Shown here piece by piece: positions 33,211 through 43,585 of a stretch of DNA of 64,000 bases. The position numbers and the translations under genes were made by a program. The notes under the pieces were generated by a model. The model was given only the letters and a program-made list of their open reading frames with translations, was not told the origin of the DNA and ran no database searches. The DNA is taken from assembly GCF_036023875.1 (NCBI RefSeq), contig NZ_CP107931.1, forward strand, positions 248,001 to 312,000, given 5' to 3'. The number at the start of each line of letters is the position of its first letter. The first letter of the stretch is position 1. This stretch comes from Mycobacterium sp. NBC_00419. GTDB lineage: Bacteria; Actinomycetota; Actinomycetes; Mycobacteriales; Mycobacteriaceae.

Positions 33211-34530
33211 ATGCCGGCCGACGACGAGAGCCATACCGAGTCACCACTGCGCAGGGTCATCACCGGCGCCTCGATCGGCAATGCCGTGGAGTGGTATGAC
33301 TTCGCCATCTACGGGTTCCTCGCCACGATCATTTCGGTGAAGTTCTTCCCACCCGGCAACGAGACGGCCGCGCTGCTGAGCACGTTCGCGATCTTCGCGG
33401 CGGCGTTCTTCTTCCGGCCGCTGGGCGGTTTCTTCTTCGGCCCGCTCGGTGACCGGATCGGCCGACAACGGGTGCTCGCGATCGTGATCCTGCTGATGTC
33501 GGGCTCGACGCTGGCGATCGGTCTTCTGCCCACCTTCAGCACGGCAGGTGTGCTGGCCCCGTTCGGTCTGCTACTCCTGCGTTGCCTGCAGGGGTTCTCC
33601 GCCGGTGGTGAATATGGCGGTGGCGCATGCTATCTCGCCGAATTCGCCCCGGATCGCCGCCGGGGACTGGTGGTCGCATTTCTGGTGTGGTCGGCGGTGC
33701 TGGGCTTCCTGCTGGGATCGGTGACTGTGACGCTGTTGCAGACACTGCTGCCGTCAGGAGCCATGGAGAGCTACGGGTGGCGGATCCCGTTCCTGTTAGC
33801 CGCCCCGTTGGGTCTGGTGGGCCTGTACATCCGCTTGCGCCTCGAAGACACCCCGGCCTTCGAGGCCCTGTCGGAGTCCGACACGGTCGCCGCGTCACCC
33901 CTGAAGGAGGCGGTCACCACGGCGTGGGCACCGATCCTGCAGGTGATCGGCCTGATGATCATCCACAATGTGGGCTTCTACGTGGTATTCACCTATCTGC
34001 CAACATATTTCATCAAGACACTGAAGTTCACCAAGTCCGAGTCGTTCATCTCGATCACGCTGGCCAGCCTGGTCGCGCTGGTGCTGATCCTGCCGTTGGG
34101 CGCGCTGTCGGATCGCATCGGCCGCAGACCGCTGCTCATCGCGGGTGCCGCCGCATTCGCGGTGTTGTCCTATCCGGCGTTCCTGCTGCTGAACTCGGGA
34201 TCGCTGACCAACGCGGTGCTGGCGCACTGCCTGCTGGGTGCCATCGAGGCGGTGTTCGTCTCGGCGTCGCTGGTGGCCGCCACCGAACTGTTCGCCACCC
34301 GGGTCCGCTACAGCGGCCTGTCCGTGGGCTACAACGTCTCGGTGGCGGTGTTCGGCGGTACCACCCCGTATGTGGTCACTCTGCTGGCCGCTCGCACCGG
34401 CAACGACTACGCAGCCGGGCTCTACGTCGTGATCGCCGCCGTGGTGTCGCTGCTGACCGTTTTGACGCTGCGGGAGACCGCCGCCAAACCACTGGTGGCA
34501 GCGGGCCTTACAGCTCCAGCATCACGGTGA
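33211..34530 (+). CDS. MHS-family metabolite:H+ symporter
   Basis: A 439-residue major facilitator protein with 12 helices. It opens [38 protein letters not shown], the signature of the metabolite:H+ symporter (ProP/KgtP/shikimate) family. The next loop [14 protein letters not shown] and later [14 protein letters not shown] carry the conserved motif, and [20 protein letters not shown] is the helix 5 motif. Imports a small carboxylate, betaine or similar compound with protons; identity unknown. It may feed the catabolic island downstream, but there is no direct link. Overlaps the convergent dtd end by 23 bp. Confidence 0.88.
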   Translation: MPADDESHTESPLRRVITGASIGNAVEWYDFAIYGFLATIISVKFFPPGNETAALLSTFAIFAAAFFFRPLGGFFFGPLGDRIGRQRVLAIVILLMSGSTLAIGLLPTFSTAGVLAPFGLLLLRCLQGFSAGGEYGGGACYLAEFAPDRRRGLVVAFLVWSAVLGFLLGSVTVTLLQTLLPSGAMESYGWRIPFLLAAPLGLVGLYIRLRLEDTPAFEALSESDTVAASPLKEAVTTAWAPILQVIGLMIIHNVGFYVVFTYLPTYFIKTLKFTKSESFISITLASLVALVLILPLGALSDRIGRRPLLIAGAAAFAVLSYPAFLLLNSGSLTNAVLAHCLLGAIEAVFVSASLVAATELFATRVRYSGLSVGYNVSVAVFGGTTPYVVTLLAARTGNDYAAGLYVVIAAVVSLLTVLTLRETAAKPLVAAGLTAPASR

Positions 34531-34939
34531 CCGGGCCGTCGTTGATCAGCTCCACAGCCATGTCGGCACCGAACACTCCGGTGGCCACCTGGGCACCCAG
34601 TTCGCGCAGCGTATCGGTGAACACCCTCACCAGCGGTTCGGCCACCGCGCCGGGGGCCGCGGCATTCCACGTCGGCCGCCGCCCCTTGACCGTGTTGGCG
34701 TACAACGTGAACTGACTGACCACGAGAATCGGGGCACCGACGTCGGAGGCTGAGCGCTCGTCGTCGAGAATCCGCAATTGCCAGAGTTTTTCAGCCAGTC
34801 GCGCAGCGATCGCCGCGGTGTCGGAGTGGGTGACACCGACCAGTGCCACCAGGCCGTGACGCTCCGGCCGGATCTCCCCGACCACCTCGCCAGCCACCGA
34901 CACCGACGCCGACGTCACCCGCTGCACCAACACCCGCAT
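34508..34939 (-). CDS. dtd: D-aminoacyl-tRNA deacylase
   Basis: A 143-residue protein, full length for Dtd. It starts [18 protein letters not shown]. The catalytic motifs are [15 protein letters not shown] and the C-terminal [11 protein letters not shown], which form the chiral-selective pocket across the dimer. It hydrolyses D-aminoacyl-tRNA (for example D-Tyr-tRNA) and glycyl-tRNA-Ala in the cytosol. It lies 18 bp downstream of the aldehyde dehydrogenase gene on the same strand and may be read through from the catabolic operon, though its function is housekeeping. Confidence 0.95.
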   Translation of the reverse strand: MRVLVQRVTSASVSVAGEVVGEIRPERHGLVALVGVTHSDTAAIAARLAEKLWQLRILDDERSASDVGAPILVVSQFTLYANTVKGRRPTWNAAAPGAVAEPLVRVFTDTLRELGAQVATGVFGADMAVELINDGPVTVMLEL

Positions 34940-34957
34940 GGGCGCCGATGCTAGCCC

Positions 34958-36394
<1,437 letters not shown>

Positions 36395-36408
36395 GGGCTG
36401 ATCCTCTC

Positions 36409-38127
36409 TCACTGTGTGCCTTCGGCGTACCAGGTTCGGAAACGGTCATACTTCGGCATCTCTTCGGAGTTGGCCTTCGGGTCGATACACACGTGCACCA
36501 CGCCCACCTTCCCGCTGGCATAGGCGCGGGCGATCGCCGGGCCGATCTCCTCGTCCTTCTCGACGTACTCGCCATGGCAGCCGAAGCCCTCGGCGATCGT
36601 GTCCATCCGGACGTCCTTGCTCCAATGCACGCCCGGCTGCGGGGACGGCTGTTCAAACGTGCGCTTGTAGACACCCACCTCCAGGCCCCATTGGTGGTCG
36701 ACACCCACCACGCACACCAGCGGCAGGTTCAGCCGCGCCGCGGTCTCCAACTCCGCGATGTGGAACAGGAACGCCGAGTCACTGGTGAGCAACATGACCG
36801 GACGCTGACCGCCCTCGGCGACCGAGGCGCCGACCGCGTAGGGCAGCCCGGTGCCGAGGTGGCCGAAGTTCTGGTTCCAGATGACGTCGCGCGGTTTGGT
36901 CTGCGAGTAGGTCCACTGAAAGATCACCGTCGCGCCGCCGTCGCGCACCATGATGCCGTCGTCGAGTTCGTCGAACGCCTTCGTGGCCTCGACCACGAAA
37001 CGTGCCGGGTGCACCGGGGTGCGCCCGCTCGGGGCCTCCTCGGCGACTCGCACCAGTTCGGCGGCGTCGGTCTTGATCAACGACTCCAGGTTGGCCGACG
37101 GGGTACGCGGGGTGTCGCGCAGTGCCTGCACGAGTTGCGGCACCACACCGCGCAGATCGCCGACCAACGCCACGTCGACGGGCCGGTTCACACCGATGGC
37201 GGTCGGATCCTGTTCGACGTACACCCATCTGCGGTTCGCATCGTTGGCGGCCCAATGCTGGGTGCGGCCGTAGTGCATGGGCTCGCCGAGTTCGGTGCCC
37301 AGCGCGAGGCACAGATCGGATTCCTCGACGGCCTCGTTGGCGGCCGGCGAGAACAGGTACGGGAACGTCCGGTCCTGCAGTCCCGGAATGAACGACGTGC
37401 CGCCGGAGGTCTGGATCACCGGACAGCCCATCAGCTCGGCCAGTTCCTTGACGTGCTGCTGGGTGCGGGAGGTGTGCACGCCGTGGCCGACCAGCAGCAC
37501 CGGGCTGCGGGCCGCGCGGATCAGGGCGGCGGCCTCGGCGACCTCGCGCGCACCCGCGCCCTGGTCGACCAGCCGGTAACGGCTGGGCGGCGGCGCATCG
37601 GGCACGTCGAGTTCTTCGAGGATGACGTGGGACGGGAACTCGACGTAGGACGGCCCCGGGGTGCCCGACATCGCCTGACGGATGGCCTCGTGGACGATCT
37701 CGTCGGTCTGGTCGGCGTACTCGATGGAGCTGTGGAACTTCACCGACGCCGCGAAAAGTGGCTCCTGCTGGACGAATTGGATGCGGCCGCGCCGCACCCG
37801 GCGTTCGGTGATGCGGGCCCGCTGCCCACCGAGGAAGATCACCGGCGAGTTCTCGACGAGTGCACACTGGATCGCTCCGGCCATGTTGGCCATGCCCGGT
37901 CCGAGCGTCCCGATGCACAGGCCCGGCTTGCCCGTCATCCGCGAAGCCGCCTCGGCCATGAATCCGGCGCTGAGTTCGTGGTGCGGCGCCACCACCGACC
38001 AGCCGCGGGCGTCGGCTTCGGTGAACATGTGCACGAAGTTGGGGTCGGGAATCCCGAAGAGGGTGTTGACACCCTCGGCCTCGAACAGGTCCAGGATCCG
38101 CTTGTACACCGGCACAGCCATCGTCAT
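36409..38127 (-). CDS. Acetolactate synthase-like ThDP enzyme
   Basis: A 572-residue thiamine diphosphate protein with the three-domain POX/AHAS layout. The cofactor-activating Glu is E51 (PHHELSAGFMAEAASR). The C-terminal ThDP motif, normally GDG...NN, reads SDS (TSDSAFLF, near 447) and VGVDHQWG (near 474): the first Gly is Ser, the last Gly is Ser and the Asn metal ligand is Asp. It could be a lyase or decarboxylase that cleaves 2-hydroxyacyl or 2-keto compounds to an aldehyde, fitting the adjacent ALDH gene. It overlaps the acyl-CoA dehydrogenase gene by 4 bp. The reaction is not proven. Confidence 0.85.
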   Translation of the reverse strand: MTMAVPVYKRILDLFEAEGVNTLFGIPDPNFVHMFTEADARGWSVVAPHHELSAGFMAEAASRMTGKPGLCIGTLGPGMANMAGAIQCALVENSPVIFLGGQRARITERRVRRGRIQFVQQEPLFAASVKFHSSIEYADQTDEIVHEAIRQAMSGTPGPSYVEFPSHVILEELDVPDAPPPSRYRLVDQGAGAREVAEAAALIRAARSPVLLVGHGVHTSRTQQHVKELAELMGCPVIQTSGGTSFIPGLQDRTFPYLFSPAANEAVEESDLCLALGTELGEPMHYGRTQHWAANDANRRWVYVEQDPTAIGVNRPVDVALVGDLRGVVPQLVQALRDTPRTPSANLESLIKTDAAELVRVAEEAPSGRTPVHPARFVVEATKAFDELDDGIMVRDGGATVIFQWTYSQTKPRDVIWNQNFGHLGTGLPYAVGASVAEGGQRPVMLLTSDSAFLFHIAELETAARLNLPLVCVVGVDHQWGLEVGVYKRTFEQPSPQPGVHWSKDVRMDTIAEGFGCHGEYVEKDEEIGPAIARAYASGKVGVVHVCIDPKANSEEMPKYDRFRTWYAEGTQ

Positions 38128-39164
38128 TGTCTCCAGTTCTCGTAACGCTCTGCGAGTTGTTTGCGGTGTGCTGCCGGGGATCCGAACAGCGAACGATTGA
38201 GCGCGGCCCGCTTGAGGTAGACGTGAATGCCGCTCTCCCAGGTGTATCCGATGCCGCCGTGCAGCTGCATCGCCTTACCGGCCACCTCTACAGCGCTGCC
38301 GCAGGCATGCGCCGTGGCCATCAGCACCGCGGTACCGGCGCGGGGGCCGCCCGCGGCGAGCGCCTCGACGGCGTCGTCGACCAAGCGCCGGCTCACGGTC
38401 ACCGCCACCAGCATGTCGGCGCAGGCGTGCTTGACCGCCTGGAAGGAGCCGATGGCGCGGCCGAACTGTTCGCGCACCCGCACGTAGGAGACGGTCGCGT
38501 CCAGCATCGCCTGGGCCAGTCCCAGGCTGTCGCAGGCGATCGCGAGGCGGGCGCGGTCCAGCAGTGCGGCGGCGGCTTCGGTGTTTATGGCCCACACCGC
38601 CGACTCGTCCACCGCGACGGCGTTCGCGGACACGATTGCCAGACTGCGGGTTTCGTCGAGAACCGGTTGGCGCTGTACGTCGAGCGCGCCTGTGGGGACG
38701 CGGACGACCACCAGTTGATCGCGGGGACCGGTGGCCAGCAGCAGCAGGTCGTCGGCGTCTGTTGCATCAGGCACGAACTCGGCGCGGCCGCTCACCGTCG
38801 CACCGTCGAAGCGGAACCGGGGCACCGTGCTCCCATCCGTGGGCAGTGCCACCGCGGCGCGGATCTGCCCTGCCACCAGCTCGCTCAACAGTTGGTCACG
38901 AGAATCGCCGGGCTGCAGCGCATTCAGTGCGCCGACACTGAGCACCGCACCGCCGAGGTAAGCCGTCGAGGCGGCGGCCCTGCCCATCTCGTCGAGAACC
39001 ACGGCCACTTCGGCGAAGGTCGCCCCTGCTCCCCCGCAGTGTTCCGGCGCTTCCAGGCCGATCCAGCCGGCCTGCACCAGCAGCGGCCAGTCGAGGCGCT
39101 CTTTGGCCAGCAGATCGTGTGCCACCGAACGCAGTTCGTCGTGCAGGTCGCCGTAGCCGGTCAT
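38124..39164 (-). CDS. Acyl-CoA dehydrogenase-like, small subunit B
   Basis: A 346-residue protein of the acyl-CoA dehydrogenase fold, shorter than usual (380-400). The N-terminal domain is trimmed, the middle domain has SGRAEFVPDATDADDLLLLA, and the C-terminal helix bundle has VREQFGRAIGSFQAVKHACADM. A Glu follows the LHGGIGYTWE motif, the position typical for small subunits of alpha2beta2 dehydrogenases used in steroid side-chain catabolism. It probably pairs with the dehydrogenase encoded directly upstream, with which it shares the TGATG junction at 39164. Confidence 0.85.
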   Translation of the reverse strand: MTGYGDLHDELRSVAHDLLAKERLDWPLLVQAGWIGLEAPEHCGGAGATFAEVAVVLDEMGRAAASTAYLGGAVLSVGALNALQPGDSRDQLLSELVAGQIRAAVALPTDGSTVPRFRFDGATVSGRAEFVPDATDADDLLLLATGPRDQLVVVRVPTGALDVQRQPVLDETRSLAIVSANAVAVDESAVWAINTEAAAALLDRARLAIACDSLGLAQAMLDATVSYVRVREQFGRAIGSFQAVKHACADMLVAVTVSRRLVDDAVEALAAGGPRAGTAVLMATAHACGSAVEVAGKAMQLHGGIGYTWESGIHVYLKRAALNRSLFGSPAAHRKQLAERYENWRQ

Positions 39165-40357
39165 CAGAGCGCGCTCGGTTCCCGCGGCAGGCCCAGGCCC
39201 CGCTCGGCGATGATGGTGCGCTGGATCTCGCTGGTGCCGCCCGGAATGGTCCACTCCCAGGACCCGATGAAGTCCAGCATCCACGACCCCGACTCCCAGC
39301 CGCTGGACGCCGGCTTGGTCAGGTGTGTCTGCCCGGCCAGCCCGCCGATCTCGGCACCGAAGTCAGTCATCCGTTGCAGCAGTTCGCTGTAGTACAGCTT
39401 GACGATCGAGGGGTCGGCCGCACCGACGGTGCCCGCCTCGCCGGCCGCCACGACATCGCGGCACAGCCCGCGCAGGCCAGTCACCTCGATCTCGAACTGC
39501 GCCAGCCGATCTCGCACCACGGCATCGTCGAGCGGGCGGTGCCCGTCGGCTCCGGTGCGGGCACACTCGTGCACCAGCCAACCGAAGCCGGCATTGCCCA
39601 GCCGCTCGGCCAACTCCAGCATCGTCATCCCGCGCTCGGCACCGAGCGTGGCCTGGGCGACCTGCCAGCCGCGGTTCTCCTCGCCGACCAGATTGGCCGC
39701 CGGGATCCGCACGTCGTTGAGGAAGATCTCGCAGAAGTGCGAGTCGCCGACCGCGTTGCGGATCGGCCTCACATCGATACCAGGTGTGGTCATGTCCAGC
39801 AGGAAGTAGCTGATGCCTTGGCGCTTGGGGGCCTCGGGATCGGTGCGGGCCAGCAGCAGACACCAGTCGGCGTGCATACCGCCGCTGGCCCAGAGCTTCT
39901 GGCCGTTGACCACGTAGTGCTCGCCGTCGCGCCGGGCGGTGGTGCGCAGTGCGGCCAGATCGGATCCGGCCTCGGGTTCGGAGAAGCCCTGGACCCAGAT
40001 CTCACCGTCGAGAATGGCAGGCAGATGGCGGCGGCGCTGCTCGTCGGTGCCGGCGACGAGCAATGTCGATGCCGCGTGGTGAATTCCGACGAACGCCAGC
40101 ACCAGGCGTGGGGCGTCGTGGGCGGCCAGTTCGGAGTAGAGCACGATCTGCTGGTCGACCGGCATGCCGCCACCCCACTGTGCCGGCCAGTGCGGCACGG
40201 CGTATCCGGCCCGGTGCAGTTCGGCGAACGATGCCTTCTGGAAGGCGACGAACTCCTCGTCGCTCGCCCCGGTCTGAGTGGCGCGCCAGTCGGCGGGCAC
40301 GTGGGTGCGACACCACTGCCGCACGCTGGCGCGGAAATGATCGAGGTCGGCCGTCAT
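39164..40357 (-). CDS. Acyl-CoA dehydrogenase, large subunit B
   Basis: A 397-residue acyl-CoA dehydrogenase with a full FAD site: EIWVQGFSEPEAGSDLAALRTTARRDG, GEHYVVNGQKLWASGGMHADW. The C-terminal motif, YEGT in classic enzymes, reads PGGTSEIQRTIIAERGLGLP, so the usual catalytic Glu is missing there. This suits a heteromeric complex in which the catalytic base is supplied by another subunit. Translational overlaps on both sides (TGATG, ATGA) support co-production. It would make a double bond alpha-beta to a CoA thioester. Confidence 0.9.
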   Translation of the reverse strand: MTADLDHFRASVRQWCRTHVPADWRATQTGASDEEFVAFQKASFAELHRAGYAVPHWPAQWGGGMPVDQQIVLYSELAAHDAPRLVLAFVGIHHAASTLLVAGTDEQRRRHLPAILDGEIWVQGFSEPEAGSDLAALRTTARRDGEHYVVNGQKLWASGGMHADWCLLLARTDPEAPKRQGISYFLLDMTTPGIDVRPIRNAVGDSHFCEIFLNDVRIPAANLVGEENRGWQVAQATLGAERGMTMLELAERLGNAGFGWLVHECARTGADGHRPLDDAVVRDRLAQFEIEVTGLRGLCRDVVAAGEAGTVGAADPSIVKLYYSELLQRMTDFGAEIGGLAGQTHLTKPASSGWESGSWMLDFIGSWEWTIPGGTSEIQRTIIAERGLGLPREPSAL

Positions 40358-41253
40358 GAGTACAACCCGGTCAGGCCACGCCGGCCCACCCGCTGGGTCA
40401 ACTGCTGCCGGGTGGCCGACAGGCCGAACGGCAGACGTCGCAGCGGCTGGCTGTAGCGCGACAGCCACGACAGGGTGGTCTCGTCGCAGAAACCGACCGC
40501 GCCGTGCAATTGGTGGCACACCCGGAAGACGACCTCGGCGGCCTCGATCGCGGCCAGTCGCAGCGCCAGCGCGTCGTCGACGTCGAGGCTCCACAGCGCA
40601 TGTTTGGCGAGCACCTCGAGGCCGCTATGTTCCACCTCGGCGTCGGTGAGCTGGAACTGCACACCCTGAAACGACGACAGCGGCTGACCGAACTGTTTGC
40701 GCAAGGTGACGTGGGCGATCGTCAACTCGATGGCACGGTCCAGCATTCCGAGCAGCGTCCAGCACGGCAGCATCAGCGCGAGGGCCACATCGCCGGCACC
40801 GGCAGCGTCGATCTCGGTCAGTTGCAACGCCACCGTGAAGGCGGGCCCAGTCGCCGCGGTGGCCACTGCTGCGCTGCGCGCCCCGTCGAGTGTGACTGCG
40901 GCCCAACGGGTCTCTAGACCTGCGATCGCGCCTTCCGGCGCCGCGGCAGAGACGACGATCAACCCGTCGACATCGAGATCGGCGGGCCGGGCCAGCCGCT
41001 CGGCGAGCGGGTACGGGAGTGCCCAGTAACCGGCGCTGCGGCACAGGGCCGCGGCGGCCTCTAGCGAGTCGGAGTCGGCGCGCGGGTCGAGGTCCCAGGC
41101 GCCGAGTTCGGCGAGCACCGGGGCGACCAGCGCTTCGCGATCCGACGGCTTTGCCTCGGCCTGCTGCACCAGCAGGTCGCCGCCGGCGGATTCGAAGGCG
41201 CGCAGCGCTTGGCGGCCGTATTCGGTTGCGTCCTCGGAGAGTTCGAGGTTCAT
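40354..41253 (-). CDS. Acyl-CoA dehydrogenase-like, small subunit A
   Basis: A 299-residue protein, unusually short for the family. It keeps a compact acyl-CoA dehydrogenase C-terminal bundle (LRKQFGQPLSSFQGVQFQLTDAEVEHSGL) and has HGAVGFCDETTLSWLSRYSQPL near the end, with Glu at the position matching the WE of the other small subunit. FAD contacts in the middle domain are sparse. It is likely the partner of the 386-residue dehydrogenase directly upstream (ATGA overlap) rather than an enzyme alone. Function in the pathway is inferred from this pairing. Confidence 0.82.
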   Translation of the reverse strand: MNLELSEDATEYGRQALRAFESAGGDLLVQQAEAKPSDREALVAPVLAELGAWDLDPRADSDSLEAAAALCRSAGYWALPYPLAERLARPADLDVDGLIVVSAAAPEGAIAGLETRWAAVTLDGARSAAVATAATGPAFTVALQLTEIDAAGAGDVALALMLPCWTLLGMLDRAIELTIAHVTLRKQFGQPLSSFQGVQFQLTDAEVEHSGLEVLAKHALWSLDVDDALALRLAAIEAAEVVFRVCHQLHGAVGFCDETTLSWLSRYSQPLRRLPFGLSATRQQLTQRVGRRGLTGLYS

Positions 41254-42410
41254 CGCCTGGCCCCTCCGAGCAGAGCCCGCGACATCAGGATCCGTTGCAT
41301 CTCGATGCTGCCGGATGCCACCGTCGCCGACTGCGAGTACCGCCAGTGGTCCTCGACCTCGCTCCGGTAGTAGGCGGTTGGCGCGTCGTCGCGCGGCACG
41401 GTGGCGATGATCTCCATCAGGACCTCGGCGCTGTCCTGGTCCAGCTTCGTGACCGCGATGCGGTATCCGGCGGCGTCCGCGGGCTGGATGCGCCCGGCAC
41501 TCTGCAGCGACACCACCCGGTAGGCCAGCAGCCGGGCCCGCCGGCAGTGCATCAGCATGCGGGTCCAGCGGCCGCGCAGTTCCTCGTGCAGCTGCTCCCA
41601 ACGGTCCCCCAGCGCTTCGGGCGCCAGCATCAGAAGCCGTTCGCAGCGGGCATATCTGGCGATCCCCACCCGCTCGAAGGACAGCACGTCCTGCACGATC
41701 GACCAGCCGCCGTCGATCGTGCCCAGCACGTCGGCGTCGGTGACCCGCAGGTCGTCGAAGAACACCTCGTTGAGGTGATGCGGGCCCATCATCGACCGGA
41801 TCGGGCGCACCTGGATGGCCGGGTCGCTCATCGGCACCAGGAAGATCGTCAAGCCCTGCTGCTTCTTCTCCCCTTTCGAGGTACGCGCCAGCAGGAAACA
41901 CCACTGCGCCATGGTGGCGTAGGAGGTCCAGATCTTCTGCCCGCTGATCAGCCACCCATCGCCATCTCTGCGCGCCGTGGTGCGCAGCGACGCCAGATCC
42001 GAGCCGGCCTCCGGTTCGGAGAAGCCCTGGCACCAGATGACCTCGCCGGCGGCGATCGGCGGCAGGTGCTTGCGCTGTTGTTCTGAGGTGCCGTAGCGCA
42101 TCACGGTGGGTCCGACCCAGTTGACACCCATGTACTGGGCGCCGCGCGGCTCGTGGTGAGCCCACATCTCCTCGCGCACCACCGTCTGCTCCCACACCGA
42201 GGCGCCGCGCCCGCCGTACTCCTGCGGCCACGCCAGGCACAGCATTCCGTCGCTCGCCAGGGTTCGGCAGAACCGTTGAGCCGCTTCGAGATCGGCGGGG
42301 TCGTCGGTGAACGCACCCATGAAGCCCTCGGGCACGTGCTCTGTCACCAGCGACCGCAGCTGGGTGCGCAGGGCGGCCGCCGCCGGGCCCATGTCGAAGT
42401 CCAGGCTCAT
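41250..42410 (-). CDS. Acyl-CoA dehydrogenase, large subunit A
   Basis: A 386-residue acyl-CoA dehydrogenase. FAD-binding phrases are clear: WCQGFSEPEAGSDLASLRTTARRDGDGWLISGQKIWTSYATMA. The C-terminal motif is VASGSIEMQRILMSRALLG, again lacking the YEGT Glu. The sequence resembles large subunits of heterotetrameric steroid-type FadE complexes. ATGA overlaps with the CoA-transferase gene and the small subunit gene place it at the start of a block of four dehydrogenase genes. The acyl chain is unknown. Confidence 0.9.
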   Translation of the reverse strand: MSLDFDMGPAAAALRTQLRSLVTEHVPEGFMGAFTDDPADLEAAQRFCRTLASDGMLCLAWPQEYGGRGASVWEQTVVREEMWAHHEPRGAQYMGVNWVGPTVMRYGTSEQQRKHLPPIAAGEVIWCQGFSEPEAGSDLASLRTTARRDGDGWLISGQKIWTSYATMAQWCFLLARTSKGEKKQQGLTIFLVPMSDPAIQVRPIRSMMGPHHLNEVFFDDLRVTDADVLGTIDGGWSIVQDVLSFERVGIARYARCERLLMLAPEALGDRWEQLHEELRGRWTRMLMHCRRARLLAYRVVSLQSAGRIQPADAAGYRIAVTKLDQDSAEVLMEIIATVPRDDAPTAYYRSEVEDHWRYSQSATVASGSIEMQRILMSRALLGGARR

Positions 42411-43585
42411 CGGCTTTCCGCCTCGGCGAGGTTCAGCTCGGCCAGGCCCAGTTCTTTGAGCACCTCAGCGGTGTCGGCGCCCAGCAACGGAGCCGGACCG
42501 GACACTCTGCCGGGTGTACGGGAGAACCAGGTCGGCACGCCGGGCATCCGGACCGCCCCGTGCGGTGTCTGCACGGTCTCGAAAAAGCCGACGGCGTTGA
42601 GGTGTTCGTTGTCGAACAGGTCTTCGGGGGTGTTCAGGGGCGCCGCCGGGATCTCCAGGTCGACGAACAGCGTGAGCCACTCGTCGGTGGTGCGCTCGGT
42701 CATCGTCTGCGCCAGCAGCGAGTAGATGGTGTCGATCTCGGCAGCGCGCGCGGGCAGCGTCGCGAACCGTTCGTCGTTCCACGCCGGCTGCACCGCGTTG
42801 ATGAAGCCCGCCCAGTGCTTGTCGTTGTAGATCAGCGCCGAGATGTAGCCGTCTTTGGTGCGATACGGCTTACGGTTGGGTGCGATGGTGCGGTGATACA
42901 GCGCCGGGCCCAGCGGCGGATCGAACATCGCCCCGTTGGCGTGTTCGACAAGCATGAACGACGCCATGGTTTCGAACATCGCGACTTCGACTTCCTGGCC
43001 CTCACCGGTGCGCTCGCGGTGGAACAGCGCCATGGTCGTGGCGTACACCGCGGTCAGGCCGGCGACCTTGTCGGCGACGATCGTCGCGACGTAGTTGGCC
43101 TCCCCGGTCAACTCCTTCTGCACGGCAGGCAGGCCGCACTCGGCCTGGATGGTGTCGTCGTAGGCCGGGCGGTCACGCTCGGGCCCGCGGTGGCCGTAGC
43201 CGTAGCAGTTGGTGTAGACGATTCCCGGGTTGATGGCGGAAACGTCGTCGTAGCCGAAGCCCAGCTTCGTGATCGCCTTGGCCCGCATGGAGTGGATGAA
43301 GACGTCGGCATCGGCGATCAGCGCCCGCAGCGCGGCCTTGCCGTCGTCGGTGCGCAGGTTGAGTACGACGCTGCGCTTGCCGCGGTTGACGTTGACGAAC
43401 ACCCCGCTCATGCCGGGTGCCGGGCCGACGGAGACGTAGCGGGTGTCGTCGCCCTGCGGCGGTTCGATCTTGATGACGTCGGCGCCCATGTCGGCCAGGA
43501 TCTGCGTGCAGTACGGACCCATCACCATCGCGGTCAGGTCCACCACCCGCACCCCCGCCAGCGGCCCGCTGCGTAGTGCAGTCAC
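42407..43585 (-). CDS. Class III CoA transferase (CaiB/BaiF family)
   Basis: A 392-residue protein. It starts with GTG and reads VTALRSGPLAGVRVVDLTAMVMGPYCTQILADMGADVIKIEPPQGDDTR, the CaiB/BaiF opening. The catalytic Asp that forms the acyl-anhydride is present in RPAYDDTIQAECG. Such proteins move CoA between acyl groups or racemise 2-methylacyl-CoA esters; the AMACR possibility remains because the Asp motif overlaps. It is linked by 4 bp overlaps to an SDR and a dehydrogenase. Role: activation or stereo-correction of an acid intermediate. Confidence 0.9.
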   Translation of the reverse strand: MTALRSGPLAGVRVVDLTAMVMGPYCTQILADMGADVIKIEPPQGDDTRYVSVGPAPGMSGVFVNVNRGKRSVVLNLRTDDGKAALRALIADADVFIHSMRAKAITKLGFGYDDVSAINPGIVYTNCYGYGHRGPERDRPAYDDTIQAECGLPAVQKELTGEANYVATIVADKVAGLTAVYATTMALFHRERTGEGQEVEVAMFETMASFMLVEHANGAMFDPPLGPALYHRTIAPNRKPYRTKDGYISALIYNDKHWAGFINAVQPAWNDERFATLPARAAEIDTIYSLLAQTMTERTTDEWLTLFVDLEIPAAPLNTPEDLFDNEHLNAVGFFETVQTPHGAVRMPGVPTWFSRTPGRVSGPAPLLGADTAEVLKELGLAELNLAEAESR

